A DNA stretch of 9,842 nt from Bacilli bacterium. Lineage in GTDB: Bacteria > Bacillota_I > Bacilli_A > RF39 > UBA660. The notes beneath the pieces are model-generated. The model saw nothing but the letters and a program-made list of their open reading frames with translations, did no database searches and was not told the origin of the DNA. The translations under genes and the position numbers were made by a program. The stretch covers positions 1-9,842 of the forward strand of contig JAFPMR010000175.1 in assembly GCA_017411235.1 (NCBI GenBank). Direction: 5' to 3'. Of the stretch, positions 1-6,515 are shown piece after piece. The stretch's first letter is position 1; the number at the start of each line of letters is the position of its first letter.

Positions 1-697
1 ATTCTTTAAATGTATCTCTAATAGTCTCTAAAGCTTTCTCTGGTGTATTATTTTTTTCTGATAAATGTGTTAAAAGAATCTTCTTAGTATCAGGTCCAAT
101 TATTTTAGCTAGGTATACTGAACTATCTTTATTAGATAAGTGTCCGTAAGGACCCATTACACGATCTTTTAACCATTTTGGATAAGGACCATTAAGTAAC
201 ATTTCTATATCATGATTACTTTCAAATAAGTAAACATTTAAATTAGTTAGTTTTTTAAAGAACTTAGTATTTAGGAAACCAGTATCAGTTATATATGCTA
301 CTGATTTACCTTTGTTCTTAATGATGAAACTACGAGCATCAGTTGTATCATGAGATGTTTTAATAATATCGATTGTTGTATCATCTAATTCTATTTTTTC
401 GTCATATAGTAATACTTTGTCATAGTATTTTAAATCTTCTATTTCAGAGAACATTATAGGACTTACACATATGGTTGGATTATATTTTTTAATAAAATTC
501 TTTAATGCTTTTATATGATCGTCATGAACATGTGTTATTAAAATATAATCTATATCTTCAATTGCAATAGAAAGCTCAGAAAGCTTTTCTTTGATATATC
601 TAACTGTTGTTCCAACATCTAGTAGAATCTTATGGTTGTCAGTTTCAATATATGTAACATTACCTTCTGAGCCACTTGCTAAATTACAAACTTTCAT
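1..697 (-). CDS. walJ: WalJ/YycJ-type metallo-beta-lactamase-fold hydrolase (C-terminus cut off by window edge)
   Basis: Cytoplasmic metallo-beta-lactamase-fold protein. The WalJ/YycJ family is known from walRKHIJ loci of Bacillota and is thought to be a metal-dependent nuclease-like phosphodiesterase linking cell division or wall metabolism with replication; its substrate is not settled. The 232 visible codons show the family signatures in order: an N-terminal LASGSEGN turn (residues 7-13), the metal-binding HxHxDH motif at H56, H58, D60 and H61, further candidate ligands H116 and D138, the ESNHD motif (159-163), the GPYP...GHLSN block (170-189) and HLSEKNN (211-217). The Bacillus protein is about 264 aa, so some 30 residues probably lie outside the window. 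The ATG at 695-697 directly abuts the TAG stop of the upstream peptidase gene, which implies translational coupling. The nearest ribosome-binding-site-like sequence is a weak GGAAG inside that gene. It is the last visible gene of the rplI-dnaB-M23-walJ run. Confidence 0.92.
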   Translation of the reverse strand, partial: MKVCNLASGSEGNVTYIETDNHKILLDVGTTVRYIKEKLSELSIAIEDIDYILITHVHDDHIKALKNFIKKYNPTICVSPIMFSEIEDLKYYDKVLLYDEKIELDDTTIDIIKTSHDTTDARSFIIKNKGKSVAYITDTGFLNTKFFKKLTNLNVYLFESNHDIEMLLNGPYPKWLKDRVMGPYGHLSNKDSSVYLAKIIGPDTKKILLTHLSEKNNTPEKALETIRDTFKE

Positions 698-2206
698 CTA
701 TTGCCATAACTTCCATGGACTGAAATGTTTTCCGCCATTGTATGGTACTCCTGTATAAACTGCAAAGTGTAAGTGTGTTCCTGTTGCTGCCCCTGATTTA
801 CCCATTTGACCAATTACTTGTTTTCTGGATACATGATCACCTTTTTTAACTAATACTTTAGATAAGTGAGCATATACAGTACAGTAACCGTTAGCATGTT
901 GAATAACTACATTGTATCCAGCATTTTTACCTGGTATACCAGCCCATCCGGCATTAATTACTTCTCCATCTAAAGCTGCATAAATTGGTGAGCCATAACC
1001 TGTACCTGAAATATCGATACCTTCATGGAAGCCACCATAGTAACCAGAACGCCATCCGTAACCAGATGTAATAATGTATCCTGAGTTTGTAGGCCATGCC
1101 CATGCACCAATACCTGTATCAACTTCGATTGGATATACTTTACCAGGAGATACTGGTTTTTTCTTAGATCCTTTAACAACAATTTCATTTTGTACTGGTC
1201 TAATTACTACTGGATCTCCTACTGTATAAACACCTGGACTTTGACCACCATTGACGAATTGTACTCGTGATGTAACACGGTTTATACCATTAACACCTTT
1301 TTGTCTAACACTAGAGTATCCTACATATTGAGATGAATCTTTTTCTTCAACTCTTTCATATTGTACTTCAACATCTTGTGTTACTAGTTCCTCATATAGT
1401 AATGAGATAACAGGGTCGATGTTAGCAACGTTTAACTTTTCTCCAACTGCTAATAATGTATCTTCTGATTGAAGATTATTAATAAGCATTAACTCGGTTG
1501 TATTCATTTTATTCTTATCAGCAATACTTTCTAGATTATCTCCTTGTTGAACTGTATATTCAACACGAGCAGTATTGTTACCGAATAATAAGAAGCTTGT
1601 TAGTTCATCAGCTTTTGTATAGATTTTTTCGTTAGCATTGATATAGGTTTCTTTGATAGTTATTTCTTCTTCGAATTCCATTCTCTCGATGATATAACCT
1701 GTACCAACGATTTCTGGTTGAGTTTTAGTTCTATACTGTTCGTATCTTTCTTTACCGATGAATGTAACTATATAGTTATAAATTGCTTCTTCAAAGACTT
1801 TTTGATCAAGTACATAAATATATGTTGGTTCTCCACCAGATACTTTATTCTTGATTGTTACTACATATCCTTGAATTGTAAATTGTTTTTCATCTTTGAT
1901 AGCATCATAGATTTCTGATACTGTAGAAAGATCTTCATTATATGTATTTTGTTTTATAATTTGGAATCCCTTAGGTGGGTATACTTGATCAACATTATAT
2001 TCTGTTTTTATTTCTGTTTGTTCTTGGTTGATCAATTCATATAATTCTTCTTTTGAATCGATAATACCTATTTTTTCACCATCAAGATATACTTGATATA
2101 GTGAGGTGGGATTATCAAAACTGTCTTTAGTAAAGAAACTTATAGTCATTAATACTGCAACTAATAAGGTTATTAAGACAGTTAATACTATTCCTTTTTT
2201 ATTCAT
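698..2206 (-). CDS. Membrane-anchored LysM-G5-M23 peptidoglycan endopeptidase
   Basis: Predicted cell-surface zinc endopeptidase acting on peptidoglycan cross-bridges. The 502-aa protein begins with a lysine-flanked hydrophobic segment (about residues 5-25) that looks like a membrane anchor or uncleaved signal. A region of about 180 residues without a recognised domain follows. Next comes a LysM peptidoglycan-binding module (about 215-260, with the TVQQGDNLESIA signature), a G5-type domain (about 265-347) and a C-terminal M23/LytM domain (about 370-495). The catalytic set is intact: H394 and D398 in FHEGID, H447 in YAHLS, and H478 and H480 in GTHLHF. It may therefore be an active enzyme rather than an EnvC-like activator. 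Its ATG lies inside dnaB (8-bp overlap), and the AGGAGAGGAAG ribosome binding site (2213-2223) is within dnaB codons. It also abuts walJ, so it is embedded in the operon. The M23 assignment is firm; the physiological role (growth or division hydrolase) is inference. Confidence 0.93.
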   Translation of the reverse strand: MNKKGIVLTVLITLLVAVLMTISFFTKDSFDNPTSLYQVYLDGEKIGIIDSKEELYELINQEQTEIKTEYNVDQVYPPKGFQIIKQNTYNEDLSTVSEIYDAIKDEKQFTIQGYVVTIKNKVSGGEPTYIYVLDQKVFEEAIYNYIVTFIGKERYEQYRTKTQPEIVGTGYIIERMEFEEEITIKETYINANEKIYTKADELTSFLLFGNNTARVEYTVQQGDNLESIADKNKMNTTELMLINNLQSEDTLLAVGEKLNVANIDPVISLLYEELVTQDVEVQYERVEEKDSSQYVGYSSVRQKGVNGINRVTSRVQFVNGGQSPGVYTVGDPVVIRPVQNEIVVKGSKKKPVSPGKVYPIEVDTGIGAWAWPTNSGYIITSGYGWRSGYYGGFHEGIDISGTGYGSPIYAALDGEVINAGWAGIPGKNAGYNVVIQHANGYCTVYAHLSKVLVKKGDHVSRKQVIGQMGKSGAATGTHLHFAVYTGVPYNGGKHFSPWKLWQ

Positions 2207-3554
2207 TTGGTTCTTCCTCTCCTGCTAGATAATTTCTAAAGCAGCTCATGTTTAATTCAAACAATAATTGAAATTTACCAGTTTGTCCTTTTCTATGCTT
2301 AGCAATGATTATATCTGCAACAACATTTTGTTGAGCGTCTAATTGCTCTTTTGGTTTGAAATAGTCATTTCTATTTATAAATAAAACCATATCGGCATCT
2401 TGCTCGATAGAACCTGATTCACGTAAGTCAGCAAGCATTGGTTGATTGTTTTCTCTTTTTTCTGCATTACGTGATAATTGCGCTAAAGCAATTACTGGTA
2501 CTTTTAATTCCATTGCCATTGTTTTTAATGATCTTGATATTTCAGATACTTCTTGTTGACGAGAGTCAGGTCTTTTACCACCTGCAGTTACTAACTGCAA
2601 GTAGTCGATGATTACTAAACCTAATCCTTCTTCTTTGTTGGCTAGATTACGACATTTAGCTTTGATTTCACCTGCTGTAATACTAGCATCATCTACTATT
2701 TGAATATTTGTTTCAGCTAATTGACTATTAGCTTCATTGATTCTCTTCCAATCTTCGTGATTTAATTTACCAGTTTGGATTTTATAAGAATCAACTTGTC
2801 CTACTGCAGAACGCATTCTGTTTACTAATGCTTCTGCAGGCATTTCCATGTTGAATATAGCAATTGCTTTTTTTGTACTCTTTGCTGCATTAACAGCAAT
2901 GTTTAAAGCAAAAGCAGTTTTACCCATACCTGGACGGGCTGCTATGATTATTAATTCACCTGGATGTAATCCTGATGCTGCTTTATCTAGACTTGTATAT
3001 CCTGTTGGAATACCTGTTATATCTGATTTGTTTTCAGATAGTTTTTCTAGATTTTCTTGAGCAATAGCAATTGCATCTTTAATGTGAATAAAATCACTAG
3101 TTTGTCTTTCTTTAACAACGTTTAGAATTTTTCTTTCTGAATCATCTAATAGTTGTGTTATTTCTTCTTCATCTTCATAAGCGTTTGTAATGATATCAGT
3201 TGCTGTCTCAATTAAGTTACGCATTACAGCTTTATCTTTTACTATTTTGATGTAGTAATCTAAGTTTGCTGCTGTTGCAACTGAATCTATTACTTCACTT
3301 ATGTATTCGATTCCACCAACTGCTGACAAATTTTTCTTCTTGTCTAGTTCTTCTTTTATTGTAGTTATATCTACAGGTATATGTTCATCGTAGCAACTTT
3401 TGATTGCTTCAAATAGTTTCTTATTAGCATCACTATAAAACATGTCTGAACTTAGTTCATCACAGATTTTTGCTAATGATGTTTTATTTAAGAAAGCTAC
3501 GCCAAGAACTGACATCTCTGCTTCTAAATTTTGTGGCATTTTTCTTGTTGGCAT
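2199..3554 (-). CDS. dnaB: Replicative DNA helicase (DnaB family; called DnaC in Bacillus)
   Basis: Hexameric 5'-3' replicative helicase that unwinds DNA at the fork and recruits primase. The 451-aa length is normal. The N-terminal helical domain (about 1-100) starts with the usual PQNLEAEMSVLG sequence. After a linker comes the RecA-like ATPase domain (about 180-440): Walker A ARPGMGKT (206-213), FNMEMP (234-239), Walker B LVIIDYLQL (313-321), SRSLK (340-344), AQLSR (358-362), the DLRESGSIEQDAD block (376-388) and the arginine-finger region KHRKGQTG (419-426). No intein or insertion is seen. The start is supported by AGGTGAT ending 4 nt before the ATG; this site overlaps the TAG stop of rplI, and only 8 bp separate the genes. 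The rplI-dnaB order matches Bacillus and many other Bacillota. Confidence 0.97.
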   Translation of the reverse strand: MPTRKMPQNLEAEMSVLGVAFLNKTSLAKICDELSSDMFYSDANKKLFEAIKSCYDEHIPVDITTIKEELDKKKNLSAVGGIEYISEVIDSVATAANLDYYIKIVKDKAVMRNLIETATDIITNAYEDEEEITQLLDDSERKILNVVKERQTSDFIHIKDAIAIAQENLEKLSENKSDITGIPTGYTSLDKAASGLHPGELIIIAARPGMGKTAFALNIAVNAAKSTKKAIAIFNMEMPAEALVNRMRSAVGQVDSYKIQTGKLNHEDWKRINEANSQLAETNIQIVDDASITAGEIKAKCRNLANKEEGLGLVIIDYLQLVTAGGKRPDSRQQEVSEISRSLKTMAMELKVPVIALAQLSRNAEKRENNQPMLADLRESGSIEQDADMVLFINRNDYFKPKEQLDAQQNVVADIIIAKHRKGQTGKFQLLFELNMSCFRNYLAGEEEPNE

Positions 3555-3562
3555 TTAATCAC

Positions 3563-4003
3563 CTACTTTTTTAAGATAACTTTGATTTCCCCTTCTACCT
3601 TTTTATGTAGTTGTATCTTAACAATATGTGTACCTAATGTATCGATTGGTGAATCGATAATTATTTTTTTCTTGTCTATATTGATATTTTGTTTTTTTAA
3701 TTCTTCACAGATTTGTTTAGAAGATACAGTTCCAAATACTTTATCCTGTTCTCCTGTTTTTACTTTGATACTTATTTCTTTTGTTTTTAGTACTTCAGCA
3801 AGTTTTTTCATTTCTTCAATGAGTGCTTCTTCTTCAGCTCTTCTTGTATCAAGTTTTTTGTTTAATTGTTTTGTGTTTCCTGATGTTGCTGGTACTGCAA
3901 GACCATTTTTAATTAAGAAGTTTCTAGCATAGCCATCACTTACGTCAATTATTTGATCTTTTTTACCTTGTTTTTTGACATCTTCAAGTAAGATTACTTT
4001 CAT
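3563..4003 (-). CDS. rplI: Large ribosomal subunit protein bL9
   Basis: Ribosomal protein L9, which binds 23S rRNA near the L1 stalk and helps maintain reading-frame fidelity. At 146 aa it has the typical length. The N-terminal rRNA-binding domain contains the family signature around [17 protein letters not shown] (24-40); here IKNG replaces the usual IPKG, a conservative change. A long charged connecting helix follows (about 41-75), then the C-terminal domain with [12 protein letters not shown] (87-98) and [20 protein letters not shown] (123-142). The start is fixed by a strong AAGGAGG at 4012-4018, 8 nt upstream of the ATG. It is first in the operon, 8 bp ahead of dnaB. In Bacillus gdpP usually precedes rplI; here the upstream neighbour is the type VII substrate cassette, so synteny breaks at this point. 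Confidence 0.97.
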   Translation of the reverse strand: MKVILLEDVKKQGKKDQIIDVSDGYARNFLIKNGLAVPATSGNTKQLNKKLDTRRAEEEALIEEMKKLAEVLKTKEISIKVKTGEQDKVFGTVSSKQICEELKKQNINIDKKKIIIDSPIDTLGTHIVKIQLHKKVEGEIKVILKK

Positions 4004-4041
4004 GTAGTGTTCCTCCTTTTTTTAATTAATGTCTGTACTTA

Positions 4042-4070
4042 ATTATATCAAATATTAACTAATATTTAAA
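4042..4070 (-). promoter_or_regulatory. Candidate sigma-A promoter P2 of the rplI operon
   Basis: Read on the minus strand, TTTAAA (4065-4070, 4 of 6 to the -35 consensus) is followed after 17 bp by TATAAT (4042-4047). A TGA immediately before the hexamer gives an extended -10 (TGnTATAAT). Transcription would start near 4035 and leave a leader of about 30 nt ending in the AAGGAGG site. It is the better-spaced of two candidates upstream of rplI. Confidence 0.6.
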
Positions 4071-4090
4071 GTAACTAAGTAATGACGTAT

Positions 4091-4100
4091 ATTATAACAT
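4091..4100 (-). promoter_or_regulatory. Candidate extended -10 promoter P1 of the rplI operon
   Basis: The minus strand reads ATGTTATAAT, a perfect TATAAT (4091-4096) with TG one base upstream, so an extended -10 element. No good -35 hexamer lies 16-18 bp upstream, because that position falls inside the terminator hairpin of the preceding cassette. It would start near 4084 and give a leader of about 80 nt. It could be an alternative start or simply AT-rich background. Confidence 0.4.
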
Positions 4101-4137
4101 AAAAAAATCTACAAGTATCGATTTTGTAGATTTTTTG
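4101..4137 (-). terminator. Rho-independent terminator of the WXG100/C39 cassette
   Basis: Directly after the TAA stop of the 188-aa gene, the minus-strand transcript can form AAAAAATCTACAA paired with TTGTAGATTTTTT, a stem of up to 13 bp, around a 9-nt loop, ending in a run of seven U. The core TCTACAA/TTGTAGA arms are at 4124-4130 and 4108-4114. The stem has only two G-C pairs, so it may be weak. Because it is A/T symmetric it could also act in the other direction, though no plus-strand gene ends here. Confidence 0.7.
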
Positions 4138-4704
4138 TTACCTATAGACGATATTATCCATTATTAGAGTTAGGTCTTTTTCTAGGCCTTTTACTATTTC
4201 GTCTTCTTCGTAGTTTTCTATATCTCTTAATAGTTTGTATCCTTTGTTTACTGAATATGATCCAGCAGACATAGATATTTGATAGAATTCTCTTGTTTGA
4301 GGTTCTACAAAGTAAGCGCTTAGTTGTCTAATAAATTTAAGATCATCTTTACTTCCAGTTAAGATATCATGGATATATATTTTATAGTTGAAACTACTAG
4401 TATAGTCTTTGTAATATACTAAGTATTTTCTATCTTCTTTGTATAATTCGTTAGTTTTTACTTCTTCATTTATTTGTCTTACTACTTTATTTATACGTTC
4501 TCCGAATGATTCGTTATCATCTAAAGTTCCATCTGCTGCGAATAGTTCTACTGTGTTATTCTTTGTTGCTGTGAATACTATTCGATGGTTTGGATCTGTT
4601 AGGTTTTGTTGTTCTTCAGTAAATCCATCTAGGATAGGTATTAATAAAGATTCAAGATGAGCTAACGTATTCATGTTTTTAGCTATATTAACTGCATTAT
4701 CCAT
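4138..4704 (-). CDS. Unknown cytoplasmic protein, paralogue of the 193-aa gene; putative partner (immunity or chaperone) of the 399-aa C39 peptidase
   Basis: I do not recognise the family. The 188-aa protein has no signal peptide or membrane segment and few cysteines; it appears mixed alpha/beta and acidic. It is clearly paralogous to the protein encoded at 5918-6499, with about half the residues identical by eye. Shared blocks here are MNTL (11-14), NLTDPN (34-39), KNNT (48-51), NESF (64-67), LVYYK (95-99), DILTG (113-117), DLKFIRQ (121-127), FVEP (132-135), EFYQI (139-143) and LIMDN (180-184). Its ATG overlaps the TAA stop of the 399-aa peptidase gene (TAATG), so the two are translationally coupled; GGGATGA a few bases upstream is a plausible ribosome binding site. 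Each copy follows its own C39 peptidase gene, which suggests a dedicated partner. In type VII substrate loci this slot usually holds an immunity protein, but an export chaperone is equally possible. It is the last gene before the terminator. Confidence 0.85.
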   Translation of the reverse strand: MDNAVNIAKNMNTLAHLESLLIPILDGFTEEQQNLTDPNHRIVFTATKNNTVELFAADGTLDDNESFGERINKVVRQINEEVKTNELYKEDRKYLVYYKDYTSSFNYKIYIHDILTGSKDDLKFIRQLSAYFVEPQTREFYQISMSAGSYSVNKGYKLLRDIENYEEDEIVKGLEKDLTLIMDNIVYR

Positions 4705-5903
4705 TAATTGATCATCCCTTCTATATCGGATGAATCTAGTGTTGTATCCTCGTTGTTTTCAATCATGCTTGCACCAGTGTCGTCACCATGCTCTTCTTCA
4801 TATTTAGCATTCATCTCTCTTAGATAATCTAATAAAGATTGCTTTTCTGGTTCTGGAGCTGGTGAAGTTTCAGGAACAGTTTCTGGTTCTGTTTTTGGTT
4901 CTGTCGGAGGAGCTGTTTCCGGTACTGTTTCTGGAATTGTTGCTGGTTCTGTTACAGGTACGGTTGTTTCTTCCTTCTTAGGTTTACCACCGTCGAATGC
5001 CCACATCCCTTTTCCTTCTTTTAAGAATACATCTATATCCCAAACTTGATTTGAACGTTTTTCACTAGCTGGATCGGCAACTATTACTTTTCCATCTTCT
5101 GTTAATCCTCGAAGAACTATATAGTGGCCTCCACTCGTAAAGTGACCAGGTCCTACATTCATAATGATGGTTTTGCCAGCTTTTAAGTAGTTGATTATGT
5201 TCTCTCGGGTGACACTCAACTGAGTACATTCTACACCATAAGCTTTGGCACATGCTGGGAAGAATGACCAAGCTGTACCGTTATCTTTAATATGATATCC
5301 TCTTTCGAGACTCCAATTAGCAATTTCTACTGGATCATGAGTTTCGCCAAGTAGGTATGTTAGTACCATAGCCATTGATGTTGGACCACATCCAGCTGAT
5401 GCTATTGTTGTTCCATAACCATAACTTTGATGAAAGTTATATTGATAGTAATTTACAAATTCGCCATGTTCGTATGGTGAAGATGTTGGTTGTGTAGCTG
5501 GTGTTGGGGTACCTCCAGAGGATCCACATCCTGGTGAACTACAGCCTCTTGAGCTACAGCCAGGAGATGAACAAGCACTTGAGTATCCTCTACTACTACA
5601 TCCTGGTGAACTACAACTAGCACTTGAAGTACCTGATGTACCAGTTGTTCCACTAACTGATTTTTGTATTCCTCCATGAGCATTAATTACTGCTGTTAGT
5701 AGTGCTACTGTATTTTTAAATTTAGTTTCAATTCCTTCAAGGTTGTTTTCTATTGCTGCTTTAGCACCAGAGAAATCAAATCCACCTTCGTTATTTGTAT
5801 CATAGCTTTCAACACTGCTTATTACGTCTCCGCATTTATCAGAAATCTGATCTATGTTATCAGAAACGGAACCTACTTTTGAAGTATCAATATAAAATGC
5901 CAT
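4704..5903 (-). CDS. WXG100-like-headed C39-type cysteine peptidase with Cys-rich linker and Pro/Glu/Thr tail
   Basis: This 399-aa protein is a probable type VII secretion substrate and has no signal peptide. Residues 1-85 look like a helical hairpin of the WXG100 type, with a degenerate turn FDFSG (42-46) in place of WxG. A low-complexity linker (85-142) follows with six cysteines at 97, 102, 111, 116, 121 and 126 in CSSPG/CSSRG units. Residues about 147-305 are a C39_2-like papain-fold peptidase: likely oxyanion Q154, nucleophile C172 in AGCGPTSMAMV, H260 in GGHYIVL and D277 in VADPAS. The tail is rich in Pro, Glu and Thr (about 313-354) and ends in an acidic stretch with no sorting motif or membrane anchor. 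The catalytic domain is roughly 70% identical by eye to that at 6516-7478, while the heads are unrelated. The ribosome binding site AGTAGGTG (5908-5915) supports the start. The substrate and whether it is a toxin are unknown; the catalytic family is well supported and export is inferred. Confidence 0.88.
   Translation of the reverse strand: MAFYIDTSKVGSVSDNIDQISDKCGDVISSVESYDTNNEGGFDFSGAKAAIENNLEGIETKFKNTVALLTAVINAHGGIQKSVSGTTGTSGTSSASCSSPGCSSRGYSSACSSPGCSSRGCSSPGCGSSGGTPTPATQPTSSPYEHGEFVNYYQYNFHQSYGYGTTIASAGCGPTSMAMVLTYLLGETHDPVEIANWSLERGYHIKDNGTAWSFFPACAKAYGVECTQLSVTRENIINYLKAGKTIIMNVGPGHFTSGGHYIVLRGLTEDGKVIVADPASEKRSNQVWDIDVFLKEGKGMWAFDGGKPKKEETTVPVTEPATIPETVPETAPPTEPKTEPETVPETSPAPEPEKQSLLDYLREMNAKYEEEHGDDTGASMIENNEDTTLDSSDIEGMIN
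4842..4967 (-). repeat. Pro/Glu/Thr-rich tail segment within the 399-aa peptidase
   Basis: This encodes residues about 313-354, an imperfect array of TEP, PET and VPET units without cysteine or aromatic residues. Such segments are typical of extended, wall-spanning or spacer regions. No LPxTG motif or hydrophobic anchor follows it, so it is not a conventional sortase-anchored tail. Confidence 0.75.
5060..5096 (-). repeat. 37-bp direct repeat, copy in the 399-aa peptidase gene
   Basis: Identical over 37 bp to 6614-6650 in the other peptidase gene, encoding the conserved VIVADPAS region around the catalytic Asp. A second identical 26-bp block covers the GCGPTSMAMV region (5365-5390 here and 6919-6944 there). 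Identity that includes third codon positions points to a fairly recent duplication or gene conversion between the two genes. Confidence 0.85.
5526..5615 (-). repeat. 15-bp-unit repeat encoding a CSSPG/CSSRG cysteine-rich linker
   Basis: The segment encodes residues 97-126 of the 399-aa peptidase as near-tandem pentapeptides: CSSPG three times, CSSRG twice, one degenerate YSSA unit, and a closing Cys. Two CSSPG units share identical codons (TGTAGTTCACCAGGA). The third is spelled TGTTCATCTCCTGGC, different at most codons yet giving the same peptide. This suggests the peptide itself is maintained rather than the DNA being a young slippage product. Confidence 0.85.
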
Positions 5904-5917
5904 AATACACCTACTTT

Positions 5918-6499
5918 CTAATCTCTATAAGTCAAGTTATCCATTATTAATTTTAAGTTTCTTTCTAAACCTATATTAATTTCATCTTTTTCATATTCTT
6001 TGATATCTTTTAATAATTTAAATTTATTAGATTTTGCATAGGCTCCGGCGCCCATACAAATTTGATAAAATTCATTACCTTTTGGTTCAACAAAGAAGGC
6101 ACTCATTTGTCTTATGAATTTTAGATTATCTTTTGTTCCTGTTAAGATATCTTGAACATATATTTTAAAATCAAAATTTTCATTGTCATAGTTTTTATAA
6201 TAGACTAAGAATTCGTCATTTCCTTCATATAAAGGACTTCTTTTAGATTCTTCTTTCATTTGATTGATTACTTTTTCTATACGATCATCAAATGATTCGT
6301 TTGGTTCTAACATTCCATCGCCTAGAAATTGTTCTAGTGTATTATTTTTTACAGCAACAAAGATAATATTGTTGTTAGGATCTGTTAGATTTTTTTGTAC
6401 TAATATGAAATCATCTAGAACAGGGACAGATAACAAGTTAAAGTCTATTAGTGTATTCATTTTTTTAGCAACTTTTATTGCGTTTTCTATTTTGGACAT
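5918..6499 (-). CDS. Unknown cytoplasmic protein, paralogue of the 188-aa gene; putative partner (immunity or chaperone) of the 320-aa C39 peptidase
   Basis: A 193-aa protein of a family I do not recognise, with no signal peptide or transmembrane segment. Blocks shared with the 188-aa paralogue are MNTL (14-17), NLTDPN (37-42), KNNT (51-54), NESF (67-70), LVYYK (98-102), DILTG (117-121), NLKFIRQ (125-131), FVEP (136-139), EFYQI (143-147) and LIMDN (184-188). The strongest conservation runs from about 98 to 153, suggesting the core fold or binding surface. The AAAGGGGAAAG ribosome binding site (6505-6515) lies between the TAG of the 320-aa peptidase gene and this ATG. The next peptidase gene starts 14 bp downstream. 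The repeated peptidase-then-partner order argues for a functional pair. An immunity protein is the usual role in this position; an export chaperone or a cytosolic inhibitor that keeps the peptidase silent are alternatives. Confidence 0.85.
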   Translation of the reverse strand: MSKIENAIKVAKKMNTLIDFNLLSVPVLDDFILVQKNLTDPNNNIIFVAVKNNTLEQFLGDGMLEPNESFDDRIEKVINQMKEESKRSPLYEGNDEFLVYYKNYDNENFDFKIYVQDILTGTKDNLKFIRQMSAFFVEPKGNEFYQICMGAGAYAKSNKFKLLKDIKEYEKDEINIGLERNLKLIMDNLTYRD

Positions 6500-6515
6500 T
6501 ATATCTTTCCCCTTT

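Noticed and set aside
3531..3932. Plus-strand open frame antisense to rplI, and similar antisense frames within the M23, dnaB and partner genes
   Set aside because: They lie opposite well-supported genes, lack ribosome binding sites and encode compositionally biased peptides typical of antisense frames.
5526..5615. Metallothionein-like or separate small cysteine-rich peptide gene
   Set aside because: The frame is continuous with the 399-aa protein, and there is no internal start with a ribosome binding site. It is a linker.
5453..5683. Minus-strand alternative frame across the Cys-rich linker
   Set aside because: It is a frame-shifted shadow of the repeat, giving a Val/His/Gln-rich peptide without start signals.
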